From Actinokineospora sp. NBRC 105648 (GTDB taxonomy: Bacteria > Actinomycetota > Actinomycetes > Mycobacteriales > Pseudonocardiaceae): a DNA stretch of 64,000 nt. The stretch spans positions 1 to 64,000 of the forward strand of contig NZ_BSTR01000045.1 of NCBI RefSeq assembly GCF_030269645.1, read 5' to 3'. Shown one piece after another: positions 44,627-54,043 of this stretch. How positions within the stretch are numbered: position 1 is the first letter of the stretch; every line of letters begins with the position of its first letter. Made by a program: the position numbers and the translations under genes. Under the pieces are notes generated by a model. The model was not told the DNA's origin. It did not search any database and saw only the letters and a list, made by a program, of their open reading frames with translations.

Positions 44627-45985
44627 TCACTCCGACGTCCACTGCCCGCGCAACGCCAGCCCGACCTGATCGCCGAGGTAGCGTAGGTGCTCGCGTTCGG
44701 TGCCGTCGAAATCCTGCGAATCGGCGGTGGCGCGCAGACGGGCCAACTGCTGCCCGATCACCCGCCGGTGATCGGGCAGGTCCACCGTCCACGCCAATTC
44801 ACGCAGCAGCATCAGCAGCCTGCCCAGCAACGCCGGGTCCGCAGCGCCATAGCGCCGCGGCTGCGACACCGCCATGTCCAACAGGTCCCCGAGGTCCGGT
44901 CGGTGCAGCACCACCCGGATGAGGTCCTGGCCGTCGCGCAGGGCGCGGTGTCCCAGGTCGTGTCCGGCGAGGCGAGCCAGCAGTGCGGCGGAGTGGCCCA
45001 GCGCGTGGATGGCGGTGGTCGGGTCGTTGATTCCGGGCGAGAGCGCCTTGACTGCGACATCGGTGAGCTGCCGCAGCCCGAACCCGACGTCCTGGGCCGA
45101 GGTCCGCTCGGTCTGCGTCGATACAGCGGACGGTGCACGGGACAGCAGGCGCGCCGAGATCTCCTGTGTGAAGGCGTCGCCGTTGCGGGGCCAGCACACC
45201 CCGATCGGTGTGCCCGTGACGACGGAGTCACCGGGACGACGATCGATGACGATGATGGCGTCGGCGTCGACCGCCGCGGCCAGCAGCGCGCTCTCATCGA
45301 CCCGGCCGAGGAACCCAGATGACGCGGCGAGCACCGGCACCCCGCTCGGCGGCGGCATCGGGAACACGGGCCGAGGCGAATCCCGGCCCCTTTCGACGAG
45401 GAGGCGGCTCACCGTGGCGTCGGCGTCGACGTGCACGTCGCGCACCATCGTCTCGACTCGGATCTTGCGTGCCAGGTGGGCCAGGAACAGTACCAGAAAG
45501 ACCACACTGGCCAGAGCGAGTAGGAAGGCCAACGTCACCGACGCCTGCGGGACGAACGCCGGCTGGACGCCGTCGGCGGTGCGCACCGTGCGCAGCACAG
45601 TGAGGGCGTAGGCGAACGTGGCGAGGAACAAGGCCAGGGTGACGTGGACGAATCGGTCGCGGGTGAACGTGCGCAGGAGCCGGGGAGAGAACTGGCCGCT
45701 GGCCAGCTGCAGCGTCACCACGGTCAGCGAGAACGTCAACGAGGTGACCGTTATCAGGGAACCGGCGATCGCGGCCAACACCGAGCGGGCCGCGTCGGCG
45801 CCCCCGCCGAACAGGTACGCCGTCCATGCCGAGGGCAGATCCCCGTCGATCCGGGCGTCCACCTCCGGCAGAGTCACTCCCAGTGCCACCGCGAGGACGA
45901 CCCCCGCTGTCGGCACCGGCCACAGCTGCGTGCGCAGGGCGTCTCGCAACGCGCTCACCGCACCACGAAACCTCGACATGGCCAT
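44627..45985 (-). CDS. DUF2254 membrane protein
   Basis: A 452-residue protein. Four membrane segments lie in the first ~170 residues (WPVPTAGVVLAVALGVTLPE, SVLAAIAGSLITVTSLTFSL, ALFLATFAYALTVLRTV, VTLAFLLALASVVFLVLFLA). The cytosolic region typical of DUF2254 follows (FLGRVDESALLAAAVDADAI, then VKALSPGINDPTTAIHALGH). Length is normal for the family. The function is not established, though family members are proposed to be channel-like. It is divergent from nothing close and downstream of the GH15 relic. Confidence 0.9.
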   Translation of the reverse strand: MAMSRFRGAVSALRDALRTQLWPVPTAGVVLAVALGVTLPEVDARIDGDLPSAWTAYLFGGGADAARSVLAAIAGSLITVTSLTFSLTVVTLQLASGQFSPRLLRTFTRDRFVHVTLALFLATFAYALTVLRTVRTADGVQPAFVPQASVTLAFLLALASVVFLVLFLAHLARKIRVETMVRDVHVDADATVSRLLVERGRDSPRPVFPMPPPSGVPVLAASSGFLGRVDESALLAAAVDADAIIVIDRRPGDSVVTGTPIGVCWPRNGDAFTQEISARLLSRAPSAVSTQTERTSAQDVGFGLRQLTDVAVKALSPGINDPTTAIHALGHSAALLARLAGHDLGHRALRDGQDLIRVVLHRPDLGDLLDMAVSQPRRYGAADPALLGRLLMLLRELAWTVDLPDHRRVIGQQLARLRATADSQDFDGTEREHLRYLGDQVGLALRGQWTSE

Positions 45986-46048
45986 GAGTTGCCTCGATTC
46001 GGCGAGTTCGGACCGCCACGGGATCAGGCCCGGTGGATGTCGGCCGCC

Positions 46049-46429
46049 TCATCGGGTGGTGGGTGCGGTCCGGGCCTTGGTGACCGTGAACGGCGTCCCC
46101 TGTTGGCATGTCGTGGCCTGGCCAGGTTGGGCGGTTCCCTCTACGACGACCTCGGCGCCCGCACGGATGACGTCCTCGTCACCTCCCAAGAGCAGGAATT
46201 GGCCCTGGTCGGTGGCCAACACCAGGCACCCGGCCTCCACTCCCTCTTGCACCAGTCCGCGCAGAACTGTTTGCGGCCGCGACGGTGGCGTGCCCGATGG
46301 GGTGGCGCTGGTGGTGGTCGGTGGCGAGGACGCGGTCGTACTGGTTTCTTGCTCGGGGTGCGACGTCCCACAGCCCGCTGAGGCGAGCAGAATGACCGCC
46401 AGGATCACGGGTGCCCGGTGACAGTCCAT
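46049..46429 (-). CDS. Small lipoprotein with OB-like domain
   Basis: A 126-residue lipoprotein. The signal peptide VILAVILLASAGC has the lipobox ASAGC at residues 17-21, so the cysteine is lipidated. A Thr/Ser-rich linker (ETSTTASSPPTTTSATPSGT) leads to a compact domain (LRGLVQEGVEAGCLVLATDQ to IRAGAEVVVEGTAQPGQATT) that resembles small OB-fold or DUF5818-type domains. ATG 46429 fits the signal peptide; a longer frame upstream is rejected. The role is unknown. Confidence 0.7.
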   Translation of the reverse strand: MDCHRAPVILAVILLASAGCGTSHPEQETSTTASSPPTTTSATPSGTPPSRPQTVLRGLVQEGVEAGCLVLATDQGQFLLLGGDEDVIRAGAEVVVEGTAQPGQATTCQQGTPFTVTKARTAPTTR

Positions 46430-46659
46430 GCCGATGGTTACCCGCCAGCTCGGTTGCTGAACATCGATGCTGCTTGTCAGGCGTTCGCGAGGTCTTCGGA
46501 AGTCATGTTCCGGTGCGGTGCTTCTCGAACGGAGTCCCACGGGGTTGAAGTCCGCCACCAGTTTGCTTGAGTGTTTCAGCACGCACAACAGGGTCGTTCG
46601 TCTACCGTGACGAGCGACGGCGACCCGAGTCCTCCTGACACCCGTGGCATGGCGGACCG

Positions 46660-47653
46660 GCTCTGCTGGTGCCGGTGGTCTTGGGCTATGTGGCGGTCCG
46701 CCTGCTGGCGCTTCTCAGTGTGGTGGTGACCCCGTGGTGGTGGTGACCCCGTGGTGGTGGTGACCCCGTGGTGGTGGCCGTGCTGCTCGCGGCGCTGCTG
46801 CACCCGTTGGTCGGCTGGCTTCACCGGGCGGGCCTGCCGTCGCCGTGGTGTTGCTCGGCGCGCTCGCGCTGCTGAGTGGGTTGCTGGCTCTCGCGGTGAG
46901 CGCCCTGCTTCGCGAGCTGCCCGAGCTGCAGGGCACGATCGAGAACAGCGTGTCCGGTGTTCGCAACTGGCTGGTCGACGGGCCACTCAACCTCAGCCCC
47001 CGGCAGATCGACGAGGGCGTGGGCAGCCTCACCGACTGGTTGCGCGGACATGCCGAATCCCTGGCCGCGGGCGCCGGAGCGACCGCCTCGGCCGTTGTCC
47101 GGTTGCTCGTCGGCGGCGTCCTGGCCCTGTTCGCTCTGGTGTTCCTGCTGCACGACGGCGCCCGGATCTGGCGGGGTCTGACCCGCAGAGTGCCGCGCGA
47201 CCTCGCCGGCCGGGTCGACGAACGAGGACGCCGTGCCTTCGCCCAGCTGTCCGCATACATGAGGGCCACCATCGCGGTGGCCTTCCTCGACGCGGCGGGT
47301 ATCAGCATCGGCCTGCTCGTGGTCGGTGTGCCCTTTGTGCTCCCGCTGACCGCCCTGGTGTTCCTGGGCGGATTCGTGCCGTTCGTGGGCGCGTTCGTGT
47401 CCGGCATCGCGCGGTCCTGGTCGCCCTGCTCGTCAACGGGCCGCTTGCCGCGCTGATTATCGCCGTGGTGGTCGCCGTGCAACAACTGGAGGGCAACGTC
47501 CTGCAGCCGCTCCTGCTCGGTAAGGCCGTGAGCCTGCATCCACTCACCGTCGTTCTCGCCGTAGCCGTCGGGGGCGTGGTGGCGGGTATCACCGGCGCGC
47601 TGTTCGCGGTGCCGCTGCTGCTGGCGGTCCGATCTTTCCTCTCCGAACTGTGA
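46660..47653 (+). pseudogene. AI-2E family transporter, broken by repeat and frameshifts
   Basis: Pieces of an AI-2E/TqsA-type permease lie in at least three frames. [17 protein letters not shown] is followed by a 17-bp repeat that introduces a stop. Then come [40 protein letters not shown], and the long frame to [13 protein letters not shown]. After a frameshift near 47405 it ends with [20 protein letters not shown] and [20 protein letters not shown]. All parts of the family are present, so inactivation looks recent. Confidence 0.8.
46726..46776 (+). repeat. 17-bp tandem repeat, three perfect copies
   Basis: GTGACCCCGTGGTGGTG occurs three times without a break (46726, 46743, 46760). It lies in the first membrane segment of the AI-2E relic. 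The unit is not a multiple of three, and it puts TGA in the reading frame at 46744. The single-unit equivalent in intact family members would encode part of VVVTPVVVAV. Confidence 0.85.
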
Positions 47654-47875
47654 CGACCGAGCCGGCGCGGCGCGCGTAGTCGCTTGCCCCTTGGGCAGGT
47701 TGTTCCGCGTGGTGATAGCCGGTCTGTGCACCTGCGTGTCGCTGGTGGTGCTGCGGCCATGGCCCCACGCGACCGGTCGTCAACGCGAACGCCCGTCTGG
47801 GAAGTGACGGTGGTGCTGGTTCCATTCTGGCCACCGTTCTGCGCGCGGCCGATGTCGGATTGGCTGTAGGCCGGT

Positions 47876-49333
47876 TCAGCGCACGCCGCCCATCAGGCGC
47901 CGTACGGCGGGGCTGGCGAGCAGGATCAGGAAACCGAAAACGATCGCGCCACCGCCGATAGTGGTGAAGTAGGCGGCCTCCGCCTCCGCGTTGTAGAACT
48001 TTGCGAGGGCTCCGGCCGTCGCCGTGCCGAGAGCGATGGACAGGAAGTTCAGGGCGACCATCTGGGTGCGGAATGCCTTCGGAGCGAGTTTTGTGGACAG
48101 TGACAGGCCGACCGGTGAGAGCAGGAGTTCGGCGATGGTAAACAGCAGCAGGATAAGAACCAGCGCAAGCAGGGGTGTGCTGTTGGCCCCTCCGCCACTC
48201 ACGGTAAGGAACCCGAGAAATGCCAAGCCCATGACGATCGTGCCGAGCGCGAACTTCACTGGGCTCGAGGGTTGGCGCGGCCCGAGCCTGGTCCACAGCG
48301 CGGCGAACACGCCCGCGAACACGATCACGAAAACCGGGTTGATCGAGTTGACCCACGACACCGGCATCTCCCAGCCGAACAGCGAACGATCCAAGCGCTT
48401 GTCGGCGTAGACCGAGACAACGGTGAACTGCTGTTGGAACAGTGAGAAGAACACGAAGCTGGTCAGGAACATCGGGATGAAGGCGACCACCCTGCGGCGT
48501 TCGATCGGGGTGATGCGCCTGCTCGACAGGATGAGGGTGAAGTAGCCGACCGATACTACGATGATGACGATCACCGTGACGGTGGCCAGGTTGGCCGCCT
48601 TGATGACCCCGAGTAGTACGAGCGCGACGACCGAGCCCAGTACGAAGACCGACGCGGCCGCGATCCGCCACAGGTTTTCCCGAGGCAGGGGGTCGGGGAT
48701 GGCGTTCGCGGTCACGGGCAACCGCTTGCGGCCGAACGCGTACTGGATGAGACCGGCGGCCATGCCGATCGCGGCCAGTCCGAAGCCGTAGTGGAACCCG
48801 AGCTTGGTCTGGGCCAGCCCGGTCAGCAGCGGTCCGGCGAACGCGCCGAGATTGACCCCAAGGTAGAACAGCGAGAACCCGGCGTCCCGGCGGTCGTCGC
48901 CTGGTTCGTACAGTGATCCGACGATCGAGGTCGCATTGGCCTTGAGACCGCCGCTGCCCAGCGCGATGGCACCCAGACCGACACCGACACCGAGGAAGCC
49001 GGGCAGCAGGGCTAGTGAGACATGGCCGAACATGATCAACAAAGCGCTGGCGAACAGCACCCGCTCCGAACCAGCCACCCGGTCGGCGATCCACGCGCCC
49101 ACCACTGTGGACAGATACACCAAGCCGCCGTAGGCGCCGACAATGCTCGTCGCTGTGGCCTGCGGCAGGCCCAGTCCGCCGGCCGATGCGGAGTAGTACA
49201 GGTAAATGGTGAGGATGCCTTGCATGCCGTAGAAGGAGAACCGCTCCCACATCTCGACGCCGAAGAGGTTGGCCAATGGACGTGGATGACCGAGGAACGT
49301 GCGCTCCGCCCGCTGTTCCGTCGCAGTGTTCAC
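47876..49333 (-). CDS. POT-family proton-dependent oligopeptide transporter
   Basis: A 485-residue membrane protein of the PTR2/POT family, importing di- and tripeptides with protons. The family N-terminal signature is HPRPLANLFGVEMWERFSFY (with the ExxER-type EMWERF). PTR2 motif 1 is GAYGGLVYLSTVVGAWIADR and motif 2 is GFSLFYLGVNLGAFAGPLLT. About 14 membrane segments are predicted. GTG 49333 has AGAAGG 8 bp upstream. It appears monocistronic. Confidence 0.93.
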   Translation of the reverse strand: MNTATEQRAERTFLGHPRPLANLFGVEMWERFSFYGMQGILTIYLYYSASAGGLGLPQATATSIVGAYGGLVYLSTVVGAWIADRVAGSERVLFASALLIMFGHVSLALLPGFLGVGVGLGAIALGSGGLKANATSIVGSLYEPGDDRRDAGFSLFYLGVNLGAFAGPLLTGLAQTKLGFHYGFGLAAIGMAAGLIQYAFGRKRLPVTANAIPDPLPRENLWRIAAASVFVLGSVVALVLLGVIKAANLATVTVIVIIVVSVGYFTLILSSRRITPIERRRVVAFIPMFLTSFVFFSLFQQQFTVVSVYADKRLDRSLFGWEMPVSWVNSINPVFVIVFAGVFAALWTRLGPRQPSSPVKFALGTIVMGLAFLGFLTVSGGGANSTPLLALVLILLLFTIAELLLSPVGLSLSTKLAPKAFRTQMVALNFLSIALGTATAGALAKFYNAEAEAAYFTTIGGGAIVFGFLILLASPAVRRLMGGVR

Positions 49334-49572
49334 ACTCGACCACCTTCTCTTATGTCGGATAGCGGTTCTACCCCCGGTAGCACTGGAACATCACGCGGCA
49401 GTCGTCCATCTTGACCAAACCCCGACTCAGCCGGACTCGTCCGTGTTCGAGACGCACGTGGGCGAACAGGTCACGCGAGCCTTGGCTGGTGCTCCGGATG
49501 CCAGCGTCGCCAGCAGAACCACGACCAGTACCGCGATCGTGACGGCTGCTGGGGTCGTGAGTCCGACGGCCT

Positions 49573-49830
49573 TCACCGCGGGCCGCCGACGAATCGTCCG
49601 ACGACGATGCTCGCCGGTACGGTGACGGCGCCGAGCAGAATGAATGCCAGGCTGCCCATCAGCGTGCCGAACACGACCAACGCGGCAGCGCAGAGAGCCA
49701 GAGCCACGACCCGGATCGGATGTGCCGAGTGTTCGGAGCCGCCATCGAACTGGTCGGCGATTCGGTCGAACTCTTGGCGCTCGTGAGCGCTGAGGACAAC
49801 GGGTCGCTCGTCATGGGGATGACTGGACAT
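49573..49830 (-). CDS. DUF3040-like small membrane protein
   Basis: An 85-residue protein opening with VVLSAHERQEFDRIADQF, the DUF3040 pattern. Two membrane segments follow (VVALALCAAALVVFGTLMGS and FILLGAVTVPASIVVGRFV). GGAGGT precedes ATG 49830. An 18-bp motif shared with the two response-regulator promoters lies 82 bp upstream in the same orientation, suggesting common control. Confidence 0.8.
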   Translation of the reverse strand: MSSHPHDERPVVLSAHERQEFDRIADQFDGGSEHSAHPIRVVALALCAAALVVFGTLMGSLAFILLGAVTVPASIVVGRFVGGPR

Positions 49831-49911
49831 CGGGACCTCCCGTGCTGCGGATGTCGGGGTGATGCCTCACGGGCCGGGCGGTGAAACCAGGACGGGCCGG
49901 GCCTGCCGCAA

Positions 49912-49930
49912 CCGTCATCTGATCGCAAGG
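49912..49930 (-). promoter_or_regulatory. 18-bp shared motif, copy upstream of DUF3040 gene
   Basis: On the minus strand this reads CCTTGCGATCAGATGACGG and fits the consensus CYTTGCGATCWSRTGACG. It points toward the DUF3040 gene and ends 82 bp before its ATG. The three other good copies are at 51304, 51367 and 54044. Confidence 0.6.
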
Positions 49931-50147
49931 TACGCGGTCCGCGACGGGATCGGTGAACGGAGGACGATCTGTGCTCATCGGCCAAGCGGTGAGGCCGGCA
50001 ACGGACGCGGCGAGAGGCGGGTACCGGCGGGTGCTGTCATCACATCGTCAACGGATCGGAAGTGCGGTCGCAACCCAGGGCGCGAACACTGGATGGTGGT
50101 CCGTCGTCGATCGAGGGGAACCTGGCGTGATTAGACAGTCTGCCGCT

Positions 50148-50357
50148 ATGCGGGACACCCGCGCTCCCGCCGTCACCCGGATGGAACTGCACGACTGTGT
50201 GGGCGACGCGTTCCTGGTGGTCGATGTGGGTAAGGCCGACCTGCTCAACGCCGCGTTGCGGTGCGATGCCCGGCCTGCTGTCTTCGCCGCCATCAATCGG
50301 TTGCCGGAGCGGCTGTTCACCTCTACCGACGACGTGTGGGCTTGTCTCGTCGGGTGA
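50148..50357 (+). CDS. DUF2795-like small protein
   Basis: A 69-residue protein. The C-terminal pattern LLNAALRCDARPAVFAAINR, then LPERLFTSTDDVWACL, resembles DUF2795 small proteins (leucine-rich helix, then LPxRxYxSxxDVxxxL). No clear ribosome site precedes the ATG. An in-frame GTG or ATG further upstream would lengthen it by up to 65 codons of poorer quality. Confidence 0.5.
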   Translation: MRDTRAPAVTRMELHDCVGDAFLVVDVGKADLLNAALRCDARPAVFAAINRLPERLFTSTDDVWACLVG

Positions 50358-50508
50358 GTTGACTGCGGAGGACTCGCCACACCGCGTGGTCGGGCCGGTC
50401 CTCGTCGACTTCGAGCGAAGTCGTGCCGGGGGTGCCATCATCACTTGAGTTCAAAGGCCGCTCGGGTCCTTCGCCGCGGGTGGCGGGCGCGGTCTGAGGA
50501 GTGGCGTC

Positions 50509-50883
50509 GTGGGTGGTCCCGGGAGCGGTCGGAGCAGAGCCGAACGTGAGCGAGAACCGTTTTCGCAACGCGACCGTCGCGCTGTCGGTGGATCGTTGGG
50601 TGCCGCTTTGGACCATTACCTGGCTTTGGGCTATGAGGTCACCGCTACGGCCGATGGGTGGGCTTTGGTGCGGCGCGGGGTCTGCGAGGTGTTGCTCGTG
50701 GCCGAAGCGCCGCTGACGGGTTCCGGCGAGGTGGAATCGACGGCGAAGGCCCGGACCGCAACCGAGCCGGGGACGTCCACCGGTTCGGGTCCGGAATGGC
50801 CGATCACCGGGCGGGTACCCGAGGACGGGCGATGGCGAGTAGCCGACACGACGCGGCGGTGGGCGTCGTCGCCAGCACGGTAG
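50509..50883 (+). CDS. Hypothetical protein
   Basis: A 124-residue frame. The middle (AALDHYLALGYEVTATADGW, then ALVRRGVCEVLLVAEAPL) looks like a folded alpha/beta segment; both ends are low-complexity. Its last 80 bp overlap the convergent gene at 50804. The family is not recognised, and GTG 50509 is only one of several possible starts. Confidence 0.4.
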   Translation: MGGPGSGRSRAEREREPFSQRDRRAVGGSLGAALDHYLALGYEVTATADGWALVRRGVCEVLLVAEAPLTGSGEVESTAKARTATEPGTSTGSGPEWPITGRVPEDGRWRVADTTRRWASSPAR

Positions 50884-51301
50884 GGCGACGTTCGCCCTGT
50901 GGATCACGGATCGCGATCCACAGGGCCGGTGCTCGGGTGAGCACCCCGAGGTGCGATCGAGTACTCGCGGCGGGCAGCACGATTGCGAGGCCCGTCCGCA
51001 TCGGCGCCGATGCGGGGAGCACGGCCGCGAGAACCGGGCCGTGATCGGAGAGCACGACCCATTCCGCGCCTGCGGACAACGCGGCCGAGCGGCAGGTCAG
51101 CAGGCGCCTGCCGCCGGGCACGCGAAGCACGTCGCGCCGGTCGAGCACCAGTTCGATCGCCAGGTCGCCCGACCACGTCGTCACCGCGGTTATCGCGCGG
51201 GCCAGCAGCACCGTTGGCTCTCCGGTGCTGCCACTCGAACTCGCGGGCCAGCCGAACACGGACCGATTGTCGAGGCGGGGTGTTGAGGTGGGTCGACCCA
51301 T
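50804..51301 (-). CDS. Unknown protein, paralog of the 55001 gene
   Basis: A 165-residue soluble alpha/beta protein (LLARAITAVTTWSGDLAIEL, LTCRSAALSAGAEWVVLSDH, MRTGLAIVLPAASTRSHLGV). The last stretch aligns with LRIVLPAGPLRSELPLLAAG of the protein at 55001, and overall size and order agree, so they are probably paralogs. It is divergent from the OmpR/histidine-kinase genes. A shared 18-bp motif lies 3 bp before ATG 51301, so the true start may be further in, for example GTG 51259. Confidence 0.6.
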   Translation of the reverse strand: MGRPTSTPRLDNRSVFGWPASSSGSTGEPTVLLARAITAVTTWSGDLAIELVLDRRDVLRVPGGRRLLTCRSAALSAGAEWVVLSDHGPVLAAVLPASAPMRTGLAIVLPAASTRSHLGVLTRAPALWIAIRDPQGERRPTVLATTPTAASCRLLAIARPRVPAR

Positions 51302-51303
51302 CG

Positions 51304-51322
51304 CTTTGCGATCTCATGACGA
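51304..51322 (+). promoter_or_regulatory. 18-bp shared motif, distal copy upstream of response regulator
   Basis: CTTTGCGATCTCATGACGA fits the consensus CYTTGCGATCWSRTGACG. It lies 112 bp before the response-regulator start and 63 bp from a second copy. Confidence 0.65.
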
Positions 51323-51366
51323 ACACGGTGGGATACGACTTCTCGGCTCGCGGTATCAGCGGTCGC

Positions 51367-51385
51367 CCTTGCGATCTCGTGACGC
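51367..51385 (+). promoter_or_regulatory. 18-bp shared motif, proximal copy upstream of response regulator
   Basis: CCTTGCGATCTCGTGACGC lies in the same orientation as the distal copy, 49 bp before GTG 51434. Two direct copies at six helical turns are compatible with cooperative binding of an OmpR-type regulator. Confidence 0.65.
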
Positions 51386-51433
51386 GTGGTCCGCCAGTGC
51401 GCGGCGCCTGCCTCGCTTTGACAGCATGGTGGG

Positions 51434-52141
51434 GTGAGCCTGAACGTACTGATCGTGGAGGACGACGACCGGATCCGGGCGTCGCTGCGGCTGGCCTTGG
51501 AGGACGAGGGTTACGGCGTCGAGGAGGCGGCCAGTGCCGAGGCGGCACTGGCCCGGATCGGGAGCCACGGCACACCCGACATGATGATCGTCGATCTCAT
51601 GCTCGGTGGGATGGACGGGTTCAGCTGCATCCGCGGCGTCCGGCAGAGCAGTGACGTGCCGATCGTCGTGGTCAGCGCGCGGGCGGACACCCACGATGTG
51701 GTCGCCGCCCTTGAGGCGGGCGCCGACGACTACGTGACCAAGCCGTTCGAGATCAAGGAGATCACCGCCCGGCTGCGCGCGCTGCGCAGACGCGCCGCGG
51801 TGACCAGCCAGGCGTCGGCGCCGGCCGAGCTTGTCCTGGAGTCCGATGGGGAGGATCCCCTCGTGCTCTCGGTCGACGCGGGCACGGTGCGGCGCGGTGA
51901 CCATCCGGTGCACCTGACGCTCACCGAGTTCCGACTGCTGTGCGAGCTCGCGGGAGAGCCCGGACGGGTCTTGAGCCGCACCGCGCTGCTGGCGAGGGTG
52001 TGGGACCGGGGCTTCTTCGGCGACGAGCGCATCGTCGATGTGCACGTGCGCAGGCTGCGCACCAAGATCGAGCGGGACCCGGCGGCGCCCTCGGTCGTGG
52101 TGACCGTGCGGGGCCTCGGGTACCGCCTCGATGTCCACTGA
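51434..52141 (+). CDS. OmpR-family response regulator
   Basis: A 235-residue two-domain regulator. The receiver has the acidic pocket VEDDDR, phospho-acceptor Asp in MMIVDLMLGGMDGF (near residue 54), the SAR switch and KPFE lysine (near 103). The C-terminal winged helix shows LTLTEFRLLCELAGEPGRVL, IVDVHVRRLRTKIE and the typical end VRGLGYRLD. Its last 11 bp overlap the histidine-kinase start, so the pair is translationally coupled. Two copies of an 18-bp motif lie in its promoter region, suggesting autoregulation. Confidence 0.95.
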   Translation: MSLNVLIVEDDDRIRASLRLALEDEGYGVEEAASAEAALARIGSHGTPDMMIVDLMLGGMDGFSCIRGVRQSSDVPIVVVSARADTHDVVAALEAGADDYVTKPFEIKEITARLRALRRRAAVTSQASAPAELVLESDGEDPLVLSVDAGTVRRGDHPVHLTLTEFRLLCELAGEPGRVLSRTALLARVWDRGFFGDERIVDVHVRRLRTKIERDPAAPSVVVTVRGLGYRLDVH

Positions 52142-53504
52142 CGAGGTGCGCCCGCGCAGGCTGGGCTTGCGCGGGCGGGTGATGCTGACCTTCGCCGTCG
52201 GCGCGGCCCTGGTCTCGCTGCTGTTGGCCGTCTCGGTGTTCACGATCAGTCGCGGATACCTGACCGACCAGCGCGAGCGGTCTGCCCAGCGGTTGGCGGC
52301 GGGTGACGCCGACTTCGTCACCCGCAGGCTCACCGCACCCGGTGGCACGCCGAAGGCCGCGGTGGCCGCGCTCGACCCGCCGGCCGGAACGAAGATCCTG
52401 TTGCAGTGGTCGGGGGAGTGGGTCTCCGCCGACGACACAGCACCCCCCGACCTGCCACCCGACGTCCTCCGCGCCGAGGTGACCGGTGGATCGACCGGGA
52501 TCGTGCCCTTCACCGTCCGGGACTCGCCCTACCTGGTCACGGGGATCCCGCTGCCGGATGGCGGCGCGTTCTACGAGTACGCCCCGGTCGTCGAGCTGCG
52601 GTCGACCATCCGCATCCTCGGGGTGATCCTGGCGGCCTGCGCCGCGGCGGCGACCATCAGCGCCGCGCTGCTGGGCCTGTGGGCGAGCAGGCGGGTGCTG
52701 CGCCCGCTCGACACCCTGGCCCGCACGGCGGCGAGCATCGCGGGCGGCAACCTGGGGTCCCGGCTTCCCCAGGAGGGGGACCGCGACCTGAGCACGATTG
52801 TGTCGTCGTTCAACACGATGGTCGATTTCCTCCAACAGCGCATCGACCGGGAACAGCGCTTCGTCGGCGATGTCACCCACGAGTTGCGCACCCCGCTGAC
52901 CACTCTGGTCACCAGTGTGGAGGTCATGCGCAAACACGGCGCCGAGCTGCCCGACCGCCCGCGTCGCGCACTGGAGCTGGTGCACACCGAACTCGACCAC
53001 CTGCGCCGCATGCTCGACGACCTGCTGGCCCTGGCCAGGACCGAGGCGGGTCTGCACCACGACGAGGTGGAACCGCTGTCCCTGGTCGAGTTGCTCGGCC
53101 ACGTGCTCGCGAGCAAGGGCTACGCCTCGGCCGTGTTGGACGCGACAGGCGACGGGGTCGTGCCGGGTCGCAAGTTGGCGCTCGTACGGGCCTTCACCAA
53201 CCTGGTCGACAACGCGGAACGACATGCGGGCGGCGTGGTCCGGGTGGTGGTGAGAACGACTGAGGAGCGCGTCCTGGTCCACGTCGATGATGACGGGCCC
53301 GGGGTGCCAGAAGGAGAGCGCGACCGCGTCTTCGAACGGTTCGCCACCGGCCGCGGCGGTCGTGGCTCGACAGCGGGTACCGGGCTGGGCCTGGCCCTGG
53401 TCGCCGAGACCGTGGCGGTGCACGGCGGAACAGTGGTCTGCACGGACGCGCCCGACGGCGCCGCTCGATTCACCGTGGCCCTTCCCCGAGCGCCGCATGA
53501 CTGA
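52131..53504 (+). CDS. HAMP-containing sensor histidine kinase
   Basis: A 457-residue membrane kinase. TM1 is about residues 17-40 (VMLTFAVGAALVSLLLAVSV). An extracytoplasmic sensor of ~115 residues contains PPDLPPDVL and VPFTVRDSPYLVTGIPLP. TM2 is about 160-183, followed by HAMP (RRVLRPLDTLARTAASIAGG). The HisKA H-box is FVGDVTHELRTPLTTL (His near 249). The N-box is NLVDNAERH. The G-boxes are DDDGPGVPEG and TGLGLALV. It phosphorylates the regulator encoded just upstream. The signal is unknown. Confidence 0.95.
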   Translation: MSTDEVRPRRLGLRGRVMLTFAVGAALVSLLLAVSVFTISRGYLTDQRERSAQRLAAGDADFVTRRLTAPGGTPKAAVAALDPPAGTKILLQWSGEWVSADDTAPPDLPPDVLRAEVTGGSTGIVPFTVRDSPYLVTGIPLPDGGAFYEYAPVVELRSTIRILGVILAACAAAATISAALLGLWASRRVLRPLDTLARTAASIAGGNLGSRLPQEGDRDLSTIVSSFNTMVDFLQQRIDREQRFVGDVTHELRTPLTTLVTSVEVMRKHGAELPDRPRRALELVHTELDHLRRMLDDLLALARTEAGLHHDEVEPLSLVELLGHVLASKGYASAVLDATGDGVVPGRKLALVRAFTNLVDNAERHAGGVVRVVVRTTEERVLVHVDDDGPGVPEGERDRVFERFATGRGGRGSTAGTGLGLALVAETVAVHGGTVVCTDAPDGAARFTVALPRAPHD

Positions 53505-53521
53505 CCGACGACACGACGGTC

Positions 53522-53977
53522 CTATCCGATGCGGAACTCGGCCTGCGAGAGCGTGAGCGACGCACTCACCGCGGCGGCGACCATGACAAACGCGCTGACG
53601 ATCACGTCGGTCGCGGTGTCCGCCGGGTCCGAGGTCACCGCGGCGTCCTCGAGCACGAGCGGACCGACAGCGAGCCACGCGCCGAGCAGCACATTCACAC
53701 CACTGACGACCACGAACCGGCGAGGGGCCAAGACCCGTGCCGACGCCAAGACCACCAGGGCCGCCCCGACGAGCACCTCTTCGCGCCGCGCCGCTGTCGG
53801 GGCCGCGGGGACGTCCTGGCCGCCTGCCGCCAGCAGCCACCACCCCGCACCGAACACCACCGCGCTGGCCAACCGGATGCCAACGCTCGACCGGACCCGT
53901 CCGGGGCGACCACGCCCGGAGACGAGCAGTTCGGCCGCCAGCGAGCCCCGCTCCATGTCTGAGCGCTGTGTCCGCAT
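53522..53977 (-). CDS. SPW-like small membrane protein
   Basis: A 151-residue protein with four predicted membrane segments (IRLASAVVFGAGWWLLAAGG, VLVGAALVVLASARVLAPR, VVVSGVNVLLGAWLAVGPLV, TDVIVSAFVMVAAAVSASLT). The GAWLAVGPLVL segment recalls the SPW repeat, a small two-helix membrane motif of unknown role. It is divergent from the CheY-like regulator with an 18-bp motif between them, and convergent with the kinase gene. Confidence 0.7.
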   Translation of the reverse strand: MRTQRSDMERGSLAAELLVSGRGRPGRVRSSVGIRLASAVVFGAGWWLLAAGGQDVPAAPTAARREEVLVGAALVVLASARVLAPRRFVVVSGVNVLLGAWLAVGPLVLEDAAVTSDPADTATDVIVSAFVMVAAAVSASLTLSQAEFRIG

Positions 53978-54043
53978 GCGTCCTCCACGTCCTGTCTATC
54001 CCCGTGTCGGGGGAACTCCACCAGCCGACACCGGCCCGCGCCG

